From positions 41,686-105,685 of the forward strand of contig DASRFK010000179.1 in assembly GCA_035651635.1 (NCBI GenBank): 64,000 bases of DNA, read 5' to 3'. Every line of letters starts with the position of its first letter. The stretch's first letter is position 1. Below are positions 8,214-16,641 of this stretch, one piece after another. The stretch comes from JANXQE01 sp035651635 (GTDB lineage Bacteria; Verrucomicrobiota; Verrucomicrobiia; Limisphaerales; UBA8199). The notes under the pieces were generated by a model, which worked only from the letters and a program-made list of their open reading frames with translations, did not search any database and had not been told where the DNA came from. A program made the position numbers and the translations under genes.

Positions 8214-9323
8214 TCACTTAAGGTTCACCGGGTTCAGCGGCTTGAGGTCCTTGGGCAGGAATAACCCGTTCTTACGGATGAGTTCGTCGTCGAACCAGAT
8301 CTCCCCTCCGCCCCACTCGGGGCGCTGGATCAGGACCATGTCCCAATGGACGGCGGAACGGTTGCCGTTGTCGCATTCCTTGTAGGCCTGGCCGGGCGTG
8401 AGATGCAGGGAGCCGGCAATCTTCTCGTCGAAGAGGATATCGCACATCGGATTCAGAATGTACGGGTTGAAGCCCAGCGAGAACTCACCGGTAAAACGGG
8501 CGCCGGCGTCCGTATCCAAAATCTCATTCAGGCGTTTGGTATTATTTGAAGTGGCCTCCACTACCCGTCCGTCCTTGAACCCAAGACGCACATTCTCAAA
8601 CCTCGTTCCGGAATAAAGCGTGGGCGTGTTGAACTGAATCCGGCCGTTGATCGAATTCTTCACCGGACACGAGAAAACTTCGCCATCGGGAATATTGCGG
8701 TCGCCTTTGCACATTTTGGCCCCGATTCCCTTGAGGCTGAAGCTCAGGTCGGTGCCGGGCCCTTTAATTTGGACCCGGTTGGCTTTTCTCATGCGCCGTT
8801 CGAGCGGCACCATGGCTCGGGCCATTTTGCGATAATCCATCGTGCACACCTCGAAGTACAGATTCTCGAACGCTTCGGTGCTCATCCCGGCGCCCTGGGC
8901 CATGCTCGGCGTGGGCCAGCGCAGCACGCACCAGCGCGTTTTATTGACCCGCTGGTTGAGCACCGGGCGGGTCAGCCGCGAATACAACCCCATGCGGTCC
9001 GGCGGCACATCCGCATTTTCATTGGCATTGGCGCTCCCGCGAATCGCAATGTAAGCCTGCATCTTTCGCATCCGGGCCAGTTCGATATCTCTCACCAGCC
9101 GGGCGTGGTCCGCGTCGGTTTCCCGCAGCAACTCACGGGTCACCCGCGTATGCCGCACTTCGACCAGCGGCACCGCTCCGGCGTCTCGCGCGGTCCGGAC
9201 TAACTCGACGGTGAATTCGTCCGGCACATCGATCATATCGAGCAACACGCGCTCCCCCTTTTTCAGGGCCGTGGAATACTCGACCAGCAGCCGAGCCAAT
9301 TTCTTGTAACGCGGATCTGTCAT
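8214..9323 (-). CDS. Leucyl aminopeptidase, M29 family (AmpS/PepS-like)
   Basis: At 369 residues the protein matches the thermophilic-aminopeptidase family M29. The C-terminal half shows the metal-ligand segments in order: a Glu in DGEVFSCPVKNSINGRI, a Glu in GEFSLGFNPYI, and the final HLTPGQAYKE...HWDMVL histidine and His/Asp pair. The N-terminal half (VEYSTALKKGERVLLDMID) forms the dimer cap. It removes N-terminal residues from peptides using two divalent metals in the cytoplasm. The 159 bases behind its stop contain many aacgt-like short repeats but no clear terminator. Confidence 0.9.
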   Translation of the reverse strand: MTDPRYKKLARLLVEYSTALKKGERVLLDMIDVPDEFTVELVRTARDAGAVPLVEVRHTRVTRELLRETDADHARLVRDIELARMRKMQAYIAIRGSANANENADVPPDRMGLYSRLTRPVLNQRVNKTRWCVLRWPTPSMAQGAGMSTEAFENLYFEVCTMDYRKMARAMVPLERRMRKANRVQIKGPGTDLSFSLKGIGAKMCKGDRNIPDGEVFSCPVKNSINGRIQFNTPTLYSGTRFENVRLGFKDGRVVEATSNNTKRLNEILDTDAGARFTGEFSLGFNPYILNPMCDILFDEKIAGSLHLTPGQAYKECDNGNRSAVHWDMVLIQRPEWGGGEIWFDDELIRKNGLFLPKDLKPLNPVNLK

Positions 9324-9504
9324 GCCTTGCCCCGAAAGTTAGTGAATTCCCCTCGTTTGTCGAGCGCCGCTTCACTCCAACTGCGCGGAGGCAAAGCCCC
9401 CCCGATGATGAATGCTCCACCGTTCATATCCGGCGGCGACGAAGGGCCCATTAGCCTGGCGTGGAACCAGCGTGGTGTCTCCCAATTGGCTGATGCTATT
9501 TCTT

Positions 9505-9563
9505 ACAGGAGGAAACAGAGAAAACAGAGTTTTTTTGTCTCTGTTCCCTCTGTTTTCTCCTGT
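9505..9563. repeat. Long imperfect hairpin, AGGAAACAGAG type
   Basis: The left arm acaggaggaaacagagaa (9505 onwards) and right arm ctgttccctctgttttctcc (plus tgt, to 9563) are nearly reverse complementary around a T-rich loop. The arm itself repeats an aacagag unit. It lies between divergent genes, so a terminator role for a flanking gene is unlikely. It is best seen as a dispersed repeat. Confidence 0.65.
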
Positions 9564-9621
9564 TCAATTGAGAGCAGAGCAAGCGGAGCAGCAGGTGGTT
9601 GACAACGGACTTAAGGGGCGG

Positions 9622-9649
9622 CTATATTTCGTTTAATGGCGAAATATAG
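9622..9649. promoter_or_regulatory. Candidate ArsR operator
   Basis: A perfect inverted repeat, ctatatttcg (9622-9631) and cgaaatatag (9640-9649), with an 8-base spacer ends nine bases before the arsR ATG. ArsR/SmtB proteins typically bind AT-rich imperfect palindromes overlapping their own promoter, so autorepression relieved by arsenite or antimonite is inferred. Confidence 0.7.
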
Positions 9650-9658
9650 AAAAACGAT

Positions 9659-10024
9659 ATGCGCGACTTGCTGAAGATCACCAAGGCGCTGGCGGATGAA
9701 AACCGCATTCGCGCGCTGCTGGCTTTGCGAGAAGGCGAATTGTGCGCCTGCCAAATCACCGAACTGTTCGGGTTGGCGCCTTCAACCATGTCGAAGCACA
9801 TGTCGATTCTTTACCAGGCTGGATTGGTGGACTCCCGCAAGGAGGGGCGGTGGATTTATTTCCGGTTAGCTGATGGGGAGGCCCCAGCCGTGGTGAAAAA
9901 GGCAATCGATTGGATTTGCAAAGCCGCCGCAGACCAGCCTCGAGTTCAGAAGGATACGAAGCAATTGAAAAAAATCATGAGGATGAACCCGAGCGAAATT
10001 TGCAAGCGGCAATGTTGCCCATGA
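9659..10024 (+). CDS. arsR: ArsR-family arsenic-responsive repressor
   Basis: The 121-residue winged-helix protein has the ArsR start KALADENRIRALLAL, the metal-sensing motif ELCACQ (Cys29 and Cys31, as in ELCxC ArsR sensors), and the recognition helix APSTMSKHMSILYQAG. The C-terminus adds a further CKRQCCP cluster that could supply more thiol ligands. It represses the ars operon until As(III) or Sb(III) binds. A palindromic operator candidate lies just upstream. Its TGA overlaps the arsC ATG (ATGA), so the two are translationally coupled. Confidence 0.93.
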   Translation: MRDLLKITKALADENRIRALLALREGELCACQITELFGLAPSTMSKHMSILYQAGLVDSRKEGRWIYFRLADGEAPAVVKKAIDWICKAAADQPRVQKDTKQLKKIMRMNPSEICKRQCCP

Positions 10025-10464
10025 AAAAACCCACCATTCTGATTCTCTGCACGGGGAACTCGTGCCGCAGCCATCTGGCCGAGGGCGTGCTGCAAAAGGC
10101 TCTGGGCGAACGTTATGACGTGCAAAGCGCGGGGTCGAAGCCGGCTGGCTACGTGCATCCTTTGGCGATTCGGGTCATGAACGAGCTCGGGATCGACATT
10201 TCCGGCCACCACTCAAAGCATCTCGAACAATTTTTAAACCAACCCGTGGAAACAGTGATTACGGTTTGTGGTAATGCCGACCAGGTCTGTCCGGTCTTTC
10301 CCGGGCAGGTGAACCGTTATCACTGGGGGTTTGACGATCCTGCCCAGGCCACGGGAACTGACGAGGAAAAATTGGCCGTGTTCCGGCGAGTGCGGGATGA
10401 GATCAAGAAAGTATTCGAGGCCTACGCGGCCGGACGACGTGACCAGGCCAAATCGCTAAAATGA
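10021..10464 (+). CDS. arsC: Arsenate reductase, thioredoxin-coupled LMW-phosphatase fold
   Basis: The 147-residue protein begins MKKPTILILCTGNSCRS: Cys10, Cys15 and Arg16 form the phosphatase P-loop. The redox relay cysteines Cys83 and Cys90 (TVCGNADQVCP) match the Cys82/Cys89 pair of the pI258 ArsC type. It reduces arsenate to arsenite using thioredoxin, in the cytoplasm. ATG 10021 is preferred over an in-frame ATG at 10012 because it gives the family-standard N-terminus and overlaps the arsR stop. It overlaps acr3 by four bases. Confidence 0.95.
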   Translation: MKKPTILILCTGNSCRSHLAEGVLQKALGERYDVQSAGSKPAGYVHPLAIRVMNELGIDISGHHSKHLEQFLNQPVETVITVCGNADQVCPVFPGQVNRYHWGFDDPAQATGTDEEKLAVFRRVRDEIKKVFEAYAAGRRDQAKSLK

Positions 10465-11576
10465 GCACCTCATCTGTCGCCGCACAGGAGTTTCCCGTTC
10501 CTGTGAAAAAGCGCCTCGCCTTTTTTGAGCGCTACCTGACCCTCTGGGTCCTGCTCTGCATGGTCGTCGGCGTCGCGTTTGGCAAAGTATTTCCAGACCT
10601 GACCGCGACTCTCAGCAAACTGGAATTCGGCCAGGGATCGCAAGTGAACGTGTCCATTGGAATTCTACTCTGGCTGATGATCTACCCGATGATGCTGAAG
10701 GTGGATTTCGGTTCGATTGGCGGCATTGCCCGCAGACCCAAAGGGCTGCTCGTCACATTGCTGGTAAATTGGCTGATAAAACCTTTCAGCATGGCGCTGC
10801 TGGCCTGGGTCTTCATGCAGCACGTGTTTGCCGCGTGGATCGACCCTGAAACGGCGAGGAACTACACGGCCGGGTTGATTATCCTTGCTGCAGCTCCTTG
10901 CACGGCCATGGTTTTTGTTTGGTCCTACCTTACCGAGGGCGACCCGGCTTATACGCTGGTTCAGGTCGCCGTGAATGATTTGATCATGCTCATCGCCTTT
11001 GCGCCCATCGTGATGTTCCTATGCGGTGTCGCCCACGTGGTTGTGCCAGCAAAGGTCCTCATCACCTCGGTCGTCGTGTTCATCGTGATCCCGCTGACTG
11101 CCGGGTGGCTTACGCGAACGGTCTTGCTGAAATCCCAGGGCCAGGCGTGGTTCGAACAGAACTTCCTTCCCAAGTTTCACCCAGTGATGATTGGCGCGCT
11201 TCTGCTCACGCTGGTGCTTATCTTCGCTTTTCAATCCGAAAACCTCATCAAACGGTGGATCGCCGTGCTGCTCATCGCCGTGCCGATCGTCATCCAAGTG
11301 TACTTTAATTCAGGCCTGGCGTACCTGTTGATGCGGCTGCTGCGCGTCGAACATAACGTCGCTTCCCCAGGCGCGCTGATTGGTGCCAGCAACTTTTTTG
11401 AGCTGGCCGTCGCCGTGGCCATTACCCTCTTTGGCGCCAATTCTGGCGCCGCATTGGCCACCGTAGTCGGAGTGCTCGTGGAAGTCCCGGTAATGCTCTC
11501 AGTCTGCAGCTTCTGCAACCGGACCCGTCATTGGTTTCCAGGACAATTGGACTCGGCCTCCGCGCCCCCGGGCTAG
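10461..11576 (+). CDS. acr3: Arsenite efflux permease, ACR3 family
   Basis: This 371-residue polytopic membrane protein has about ten hydrophobic segments and the ACR3 landmarks: LEFGQGSQVNVSIGILLWLMIYPMM, the catalytic-Cys segment AAPCTAMVFVWS, and near the end GASNFFELAVAVAITLFG with the conserved Glu. It exports As(OH)3 across the inner membrane, completing the arsR-arsC-acr3 pathway that reduces arsenate and then expels arsenite. Its ATG overlaps the arsC stop. About 180 bp of repeat-like DNA follows before the phosphate genes. Confidence 0.95.
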   Translation: MSTSSVAAQEFPVPVKKRLAFFERYLTLWVLLCMVVGVAFGKVFPDLTATLSKLEFGQGSQVNVSIGILLWLMIYPMMLKVDFGSIGGIARRPKGLLVTLLVNWLIKPFSMALLAWVFMQHVFAAWIDPETARNYTAGLIILAAAPCTAMVFVWSYLTEGDPAYTLVQVAVNDLIMLIAFAPIVMFLCGVAHVVVPAKVLITSVVVFIVIPLTAGWLTRTVLLKSQGQAWFEQNFLPKFHPVMIGALLLTLVLIFAFQSENLIKRWIAVLLIAVPIVIQVYFNSGLAYLLMRLLRVEHNVASPGALIGASNFFELAVAVAITLFGANSGAALATVVGVLVEVPVMLSVCSFCNRTRHWFPGQLDSASAPPG

Positions 11577-11657
11577 TCGGCGACCCCTGGCGCAGCGTTC
11601 TTGCCGCACCGTGCACCGGAGGTCGGCACTGCGTTCCGACCCCTCTGGGTACTGTCT

Positions 11658-11677
11658 GGCAACCCTCGCGGGTTGCC
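11658..11677. repeat. Hairpin after acr3
   Basis: The sequence ggcaacc, loop ctcgcg, ggttgcc forms a perfect 7-bp stem. A second hairpin (ggtcgg/ccgacc) precedes it. There is no T-run, so it is a weak terminator at best; both look like dispersed repeat fragments. Confidence 0.5.
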
Positions 11678-11759
11678 TGCCAAACCCATGGACCCTCGCA
11701 ACAGATCCAATCCATCAACCCGCTTTACAAATGTTGAAGGAAGTTCATGTGACGAACGC

Positions 11760-12989
11760 ATGACATCAGCGGCTTTGGAATCGCCCACAAATGTAACAAA
11801 ACATCCGAGATTAGCCGGCATAAATTCATGGCCTTGGCACATTCGGCATGATAAGAATTCAACCCGATTGAATCAGCGTTCACATCTTGAAGAATCGTTG
11901 CAGCGTGATATCGATGCCATCCGCGCCAAAGTCACCGAGATGGCCGGGCTAAGCGAAAGAGCGCTCAAAGCCAGCCTGGAAAGCCTGACGGAGGGAAACC
12001 GGCAATTGGCCTATTCCATCATTCTTCGGGACCGGTATATCGATGAACTGGAGACGGAACTGGATCGGCTCTGCCTGCAATTCCTGGTGCGCCAGCAGCC
12101 GGTAGCCGGACATTTGCGATTGGTCTTTGCGACTATTCTGATCAACCGGGAACTGGAGCGCATTGGGGACTACGCGGAGAGCATTGCGCGTCAGGTCCTG
12201 TTGTTGGGAACCCTTGAGGCTCGGCCAAATTACGGCAAGATCATCGAGCTTGGCAATTTGTCCGTTCACATGCTTCAGGATGCGGTACGGTCGTTTCTGC
12301 AACAGGACGGTGATCTCGCGGCCCGCACCATCCCGATTGAAGAGCGAGCCAACTCCATGCGTACCGCGATCAATGCCGAGCTGAAAGAGTTGGGCGACTC
12401 CGGCAAGCTCCCGCTGGCCGCGGTCGAGCCGCTGATGACCATTGCCCGGCGCCTGGAGCGCGTCACCGATCAGGCCAAGAACCTTTGCGAAGAGGTCCTC
12501 TACATGTGCACGGGTGAATTCGCCAAGCACAAGGGCACCGGCGAGTTCCGGATCCTCTTCTTTGATGCGGAGAACAAATGCTTGAGCCAAATGGCCGAAG
12601 CCATCGCCAAATCACTGCGGCTGCAGGGTTTTGTTTTCAGCAGCGCGGGAATTACGCCGCAACCCGTGGATGCGCGCCTGGTGGATTTTATGGCCACCAA
12701 AGGCATCGATATCTCCGCCCAGTCCGCCAAGTCGATCGAACAAGTGCAGCCGTGGGAGCAGTACCAAGTCATTGTGGCCCTCGGGACTCAGGCTCAGGAA
12801 ACCCTCCCTCCCCGCCCGTTCAAGCCGGTCATTTTTGCGTGGTCCATCACGGATCCATCGGGGGCGAGAGGTGAGCCGGAGGTTGTTCGTGCCGCGTTCG
12901 AATCGGCTTACCAATCTCTGGAATCCCAAATCCGCGAATTGATGGCGGCAGTTTTGCTGGAACCTCAACAGCCAGAATTCAAATTATGA
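11760..12989 (+). CDS. PhoU fused to an inactive arsenate-reductase-like domain
   Basis: Residues ~42-257 are a PhoU domain: two three-helix bundles with the paired motifs RELERIGDYAESI and RRLERVTDQAKNLCEEVLY, which bind metal and contact PstB/PhoR. Residues ~260-400 have the LMW-phosphatase/ArsC fold, starting RILFFDAENKCLSQMAEAIAK. Against the normal LCTGNSCRSQMAE loop, the catalytic Cys is Asp269 and the Arg is Leu275, so catalysis is not expected; the loop may sense an oxyanion. The true start is uncertain: ATG 11760 leaves ~40 residues before the PhoU domain, and a TTG at 11868 would fit the domain edge. Its TGA overlaps the pstS ATG. Confidence 0.85.
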   Translation: MTSAALESPTNVTKHPRLAGINSWPWHIRHDKNSTRLNQRSHLEESLQRDIDAIRAKVTEMAGLSERALKASLESLTEGNRQLAYSIILRDRYIDELETELDRLCLQFLVRQQPVAGHLRLVFATILINRELERIGDYAESIARQVLLLGTLEARPNYGKIIELGNLSVHMLQDAVRSFLQQDGDLAARTIPIEERANSMRTAINAELKELGDSGKLPLAAVEPLMTIARRLERVTDQAKNLCEEVLYMCTGEFAKHKGTGEFRILFFDAENKCLSQMAEAIAKSLRLQGFVFSSAGITPQPVDARLVDFMATKGIDISAQSAKSIEQVQPWEQYQVIVALGTQAQETLPPRPFKPVIFAWSITDPSGARGEPEVVRAAFESAYQSLESQIRELMAAVLLEPQQPEFKL

Positions 12990-13921
12990 TCCATTACACA
13001 ACAAATTCATCGCTTCTGAAGCTTGGAATTCTGTCCGCGTCTCTCGCCTTTTGCCTGCTGCCCATGGGTTGCGGCAAAAGTGGAAACAGCACCGGCACTG
13101 GCTCAGGCCAAAAGGTTACCCTGCAGAATAAAGGGTCCGACACCATGGTGAACCTAGCTCAGGCTTGGGCCGAGGAATACAAGAAAGTTGCGCCGGACGT
13201 CGAGGTCGAAGTGTCCGGTGGCGGTTCGGGAGTGGGCATCGCGGCGCTGGTCAAAGGAACCATCGATATCGCCAATGCCAGCCGCAACATGAAGCCGGAG
13301 GAGATCGAGGAGGCCAAGAAGAACACGGGCAAGGAGCCCAAGGAGATTGTCGTCGGCTATGATGCTCTGGCCATTTACGTTCACAAATCCAATCCCCTGG
13401 ATGAAATCACCCTGGATCAACTGGCCCAGATTTACGCCGAAGGCGGGAAGATTACCAAATGGTCTGATTTGGGTGTTAAAATCCCCGGCACGGCCAACGA
13501 TGAAATTGTCCGGGTCAGCCGCCAATCGAACTCGGGCACCTATGAGTTCCTGCGCGAGCACGTGCTGAATAAAAGGGATTTCAAGCTCGGCTCGCGGGAT
13601 ATGAACGGCTCGAAAGAAGTGGTCGAGTTGGTCTCCTCGACACCCACGGCCATTGGCTATAGCGGTATGGGCTATGCCACCCCGGCGGTGAAGATGCTTA
13701 AAGTCAAAAAGACGGCCACGGATCCCGCTTACGAGCCAAGCGTCGCCACGGCGTTGGCCAAGACCTACCCCATTGCCCGCACGCTGCAGGTTTACACTCT
13801 CGGCGAGCCCCAGGGCGCGGCCAAGGCCTATATCGATTGGATTCTATCTGATGCGGGCCAAAAAGTGGTTGAAGCCAGCGGCTACGTTCCGCTTCCCGCC
13901 GCGGCACGGATAAAGCCCTGA
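12986..13921 (+). CDS. pstS: Phosphate-binding lipoprotein PstS
   Basis: The 311-residue protein has a hydrophobic signal peptide ending in LLPMGC, a lipobox-like site with Cys29, then the PstS core: QNKGSDTMVNLAQAW, a phosphate-loop GGGSGVGIAAL, DIANASRNM, and later RQSNSGTYEF. It captures phosphate outside the inner membrane and delivers it to PstC/PstA. The Leu sits at -4 rather than -3 of the lipobox, so lipidation is likely but not certain. It follows the PhoU fusion with a four-base overlap. Lying beside ars genes, it may discriminate phosphate from arsenate. Confidence 0.93.
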   Translation: MIHYTTNSSLLKLGILSASLAFCLLPMGCGKSGNSTGTGSGQKVTLQNKGSDTMVNLAQAWAEEYKKVAPDVEVEVSGGGSGVGIAALVKGTIDIANASRNMKPEEIEEAKKNTGKEPKEIVVGYDALAIYVHKSNPLDEITLDQLAQIYAEGGKITKWSDLGVKIPGTANDEIVRVSRQSNSGTYEFLREHVLNKRDFKLGSRDMNGSKEVVELVSSTPTAIGYSGMGYATPAVKMLKVKKTATDPAYEPSVATALAKTYPIARTLQVYTLGEPQGAAKAYIDWILSDAGQKVVEASGYVPLPAAARIKP

Positions 13922-14003
13922 CGCCCCGGTAACGGCGGAGACTTTTTCTCGAAGCAAGTGAGTGGCCTCGGACGTATTTGTATCGGGCCAAGGCCAACCC
14001 GGA

Positions 14004-14951
14004 ATGAACTCAATCACGCCACCCGAGCCAGCCGAGCGGAGTTTAAACGTCCGGCGGTCTGTGCGGCCTGCCTGGGCCGTGGTCGGTGAACGTGCCCTGG
14101 AATCATTGATTCACCTGTGCGGTGTCAGCGCGATCATTTTCGTGATCGGCATTTTCTTTTTCGTTTTCAAAGAGGCCTTTCCTGTCCTGCTCGGTGGAAA
14201 ATTCAGTTTGAGCCAGTTTCTTTTCAGTGATCAATGGTATCCCACGTCCGAGGTCAACAAGCGGTACGGGGTGCTCGCGATGATCGCCGGAACCTTTAGC
14301 GTAACCGGATTGGCCATGTTGATCGCCGTGCCGTTTGGGCTGGGCGCGGCTATTTTCCTGTCTGAGTTCTGTGGATCCAAAGCGAAGGAAACGCTCAAGA
14401 TCGTCATTGAGTTGCTGGCGGCCATTCCCAGTGTGGTTTGGGGATTTGTGGGTTTGACGGTGATGAGTCGCCTCATCACCAAGTACACCGGCGCTCCGGT
14501 CGGTGTGAATGTTCTTAATGGCGGGATCATCCTGGCGCTGATGAGCGTGCCCATCATCGTGTCCATCGGCGAGGATGCCCTCAAGGCCGTGCCCGATGCT
14601 TACCGCGAAGCCGCTTTGGCCCTGGGCGCCACCCGCTGGCAACTGATCTGCCGCGTCCTGTTGCCGGCGGCAAAAACCGGGCTGCTGGCCGCCGTTCTGC
14701 TCGGCGTCGCCCGCGCCGTGGGGGAAACCATGGCCGTCCTGATGGCCACCGGGCATGCCGTCCATATTCCCCATAGTATCTTGGACTCGGTTCGCACCCT
14801 GACCGCTAACATCGCGGCCGAGCTGGGGGAAGCGCCGGCGAACTCCGTCCATTACCGGGTTTTGTTTCTCACGGGTGTGCTGTTGTTTTTGATGACCTTC
14901 ATCGTCAATCTAACGGCGGATTTAATCGTGCGGGGCACTCGAAGGAGATGA
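14004..14951 (+). CDS. pstC: Phosphate ABC transporter permease PstC
   Basis: About 315 residues with six membrane segments. It carries the permease coupling region EAALALGATRWQLICRVLLPAA and, before it, ELLAAIPSVVWGFVGL, both typical of PstC. It forms the inner-membrane channel with PstA. ATG 14004 is chosen as the start; an in-frame GTG at 13962 would add 14 residues without better support. The end overlaps pstA by four bases (ATGA), showing tight operon coupling. Confidence 0.93.
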   Translation: MNSITPPEPAERSLNVRRSVRPAWAVVGERALESLIHLCGVSAIIFVIGIFFFVFKEAFPVLLGGKFSLSQFLFSDQWYPTSEVNKRYGVLAMIAGTFSVTGLAMLIAVPFGLGAAIFLSEFCGSKAKETLKIVIELLAAIPSVVWGFVGLTVMSRLITKYTGAPVGVNVLNGGIILALMSVPIIVSIGEDALKAVPDAYREAALALGATRWQLICRVLLPAAKTGLLAAVLLGVARAVGETMAVLMATGHAVHIPHSILDSVRTLTANIAAELGEAPANSVHYRVLFLTGVLLFLMTFIVNLTADLIVRGTRRR

Positions 14952-15853
14952 GCGACCATCCCAACCAGCTTTTTGCCGAGACGTCCTTCGTCCGGCGCAA
15001 GCAGCGACAGGAGGGCGTCGCGAAATGGGTTTTGGGCAGCATGGCAGGACTGATGATCATCCCCTTGGTTTTGATTGTCGGCTACCTGATCGCGCGCGCC
15101 TGGCCATCGCTCAGCCTGAGCTTTATCACCCAAGTGCCCATTCGGGGTATGCGCGAAGGCGGCGTGTGGCCGGCGTTTGTCGGCACGATTTATCTGGTGT
15201 TCCTTTCGCTGGCGGTAGCCGCCCCGATCGGGATCCTGGCGGCGGTTTACCTCAACGAATATGCCCGGGATAACTGGCTTAACCGCCTGATCAACCTGGC
15301 GGTGATCAACCTGGCCGGTGTGCCGAGCATTGTCCACGCCCTGTTTGGGCTGGGCGCATTCGTTTATGCGGCAAAGTTTGGTTACTCGATCATTTCGGCT
15401 TCGCTGACGTTGGCCATCATGACGTTGCCTGTGATCATCGCGAGCACGCGCGAGGCGCTTGCCAGCGTGCCGCGCAATTTCCGGGAGGCCTGTTGGAACG
15501 TAGGGGCCACCCGCTGGCAAACGATCCAAGCCGTCGTCCTGCCTAACGCCATCAGCGGCATTCTGACCGGTGTCATTCTGCAAGTGAGCCGCGCCGCCGG
15601 CGAGACGGCACCGATTATGTTTACCGGCGCGGTCTTCTTCAAGGCGGTCCAGCGAGGCGACCTCTTCCCTTACGCTCTGCATGACCAATGCATGGCCTTG
15701 TCGATGCATCTTTATGTGCTCTCGACCCAAGTGCCCGATGTGAAGGAATCCATTCCCTTCGCCACCGCGGTCGTGTTGTTGGGTTCGGTCCTGCTGGTCA
15801 ATGCCACCGCCATCACGGTGCGGGTGTATCTGCGCTCGCGCAAAAAGTGGTAG
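14948..15853 (+). CDS. pstA: Phosphate ABC transporter permease PstA
   Basis: This 301-residue protein has six membrane segments, with the PstA landmarks LAAVYLNEYARDNW, NLAGVPSIVHALFGLGAFV and the EAA loop REACWNVGATRWQTIQAVVLPNA. It pairs with PstC to form the phosphate channel. Its ATG overlaps the pstC stop, and a 26-bp gap separates it from the first of two ATPase genes. Confidence 0.94.
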   Translation: MSDHPNQLFAETSFVRRKQRQEGVAKWVLGSMAGLMIIPLVLIVGYLIARAWPSLSLSFITQVPIRGMREGGVWPAFVGTIYLVFLSLAVAAPIGILAAVYLNEYARDNWLNRLINLAVINLAGVPSIVHALFGLGAFVYAAKFGYSIISASLTLAIMTLPVIIASTREALASVPRNFREACWNVGATRWQTIQAVVLPNAISGILTGVILQVSRAAGETAPIMFTGAVFFKAVQRGDLFPYALHDQCMALSMHLYVLSTQVPDVKESIPFATAVVLLGSVLLVNATAITVRVYLRSRKKW

Positions 15854-15879
15854 TGTTCGAGCCGCAAAACCGTGGTCAC

Positions 15880-16641
15880 ATGAGTTCCGAAAAGCACATC
15901 CAGGTTGACGGCCTTCGCCTCTCCTACGGGCCAAAGGAAGTCATTCATGGTATCTCCTTCCATATTCTTCGGAACGAAATCTTCGGCATCATCGGTCCCG
16001 CGCAATCCGGCAAAACCTCGCTCCTGAAGTGCATCAACCGGACGATTGATTTTTCTCCTGAGGCCCGGGTTAGCGGGAGCATCAAAGTCGATGGCCACGA
16101 CGTGCGGGAAACCAAAAGCATTTACGAACTACGCCGCAGGATTGGGATGGTTGCGCCATTGCCGGTCGGCTTGCCGCTCAGCATTTACGATAACGTCGCG
16201 TTCGCTCCCCGGTGCGCCGGCATTCGGCGTAAGGGGGAACTCAACGAGATCGTCGAACAGTGCCTGCACCAGGCAGCCCTCTGGGATGAGGTCAAGGACC
16301 GGCTCGACAGCCTGGGGACCAAGCTTTCCGGCGGCCAGCAACAACGCCTCACCATCGCCCGCGCCCTGTCGCATCAACCGGAGATTCTTTGCCTGGACGA
16401 ATTCTCGATCGCCATCGACCCGGTCACCACCATGCGCATTGAAGACGTTCTCAAGGTGCTCCGCCGGCAGATGACCATCATCCTGGTCACAAATCTCACT
16501 CAGCAGGCCCGGCGTTTGGCCGATCGCACCATGTTCCTTTGGAATGGCGAAATCGTTGAACTCGATCGCAGCGAGGTCGTCTTTTCCGACCGTCCAGGCA
16601 ATCCAAAGACCTACGACTATGTGAACGGCATTTTCGGATGA
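15880..16641 (+). CDS. pstB: Phosphate ABC ATPase, subunit 1 (degenerate Q- and H-loops)
   Basis: The 253-residue protein is a PstB-type ABC ATPase with Walker A GPAQSGKT (39-46), an intact signature LSGGQ (149-153) and Walker B ILCLDE (Asp173, Glu174). Two switch residues are lost: the Q-loop Gln is Pro93 (GMVAPLP instead of GMVFQRP) and the H-loop His is Asn205 (LVTNLTQQA instead of LVTHNMQQA). The second subunit shows the opposite pattern, so the two probably form an asymmetric heterodimer. ATG 15880 gives the normal PstB start; an upstream open frame overlaps pstA and is not used. It overlaps the next gene by four bases. Confidence 0.9.
   Translation: MSSEKHIQVDGLRLSYGPKEVIHGISFHILRNEIFGIIGPAQSGKTSLLKCINRTIDFSPEARVSGSIKVDGHDVRETKSIYELRRRIGMVAPLPVGLPLSIYDNVAFAPRCAGIRRKGELNEIVEQCLHQAALWDEVKDRLDSLGTKLSGGQQQRLTIARALSHQPEILCLDEFSIAIDPVTTMRIEDVLKVLRRQMTIILVTNLTQQARRLADRTMFLWNGEIVELDRSEVVFSDRPGNPKTYDYVNGIFG

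Larger units (their letters stand above)
9324..9658. other. Divergent intergenic region upstream of the ars operon
   Basis: No gene was recognised in these 335 bp between the minus-strand aminopeptidase and arsR. The region holds a long hairpin repeat (9505-9563) and the arsR operator candidate (9622-9649). Confidence 0.7.

Noticed and set aside
11740..11765. A possible Pho box before the PhoU fusion (catgtgacgaacgcatgaca)
   Set aside because: The spacing and the repeats do not match the CTGTCAT consensus, and no promoter elements surround it.
15688..15879. An extended N-terminus for the first PstB (from 15688)
   Set aside because: It would overlap the pstA coding region in another frame by 160 bp; ATG 15880 gives the normal PstB start.
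14852..15934. A 360-codon minus-strand frame covering pstA
   Set aside because: It is rich in Arg/His/Gln with no membrane segments or motifs, an antisense shadow of the permease gene.
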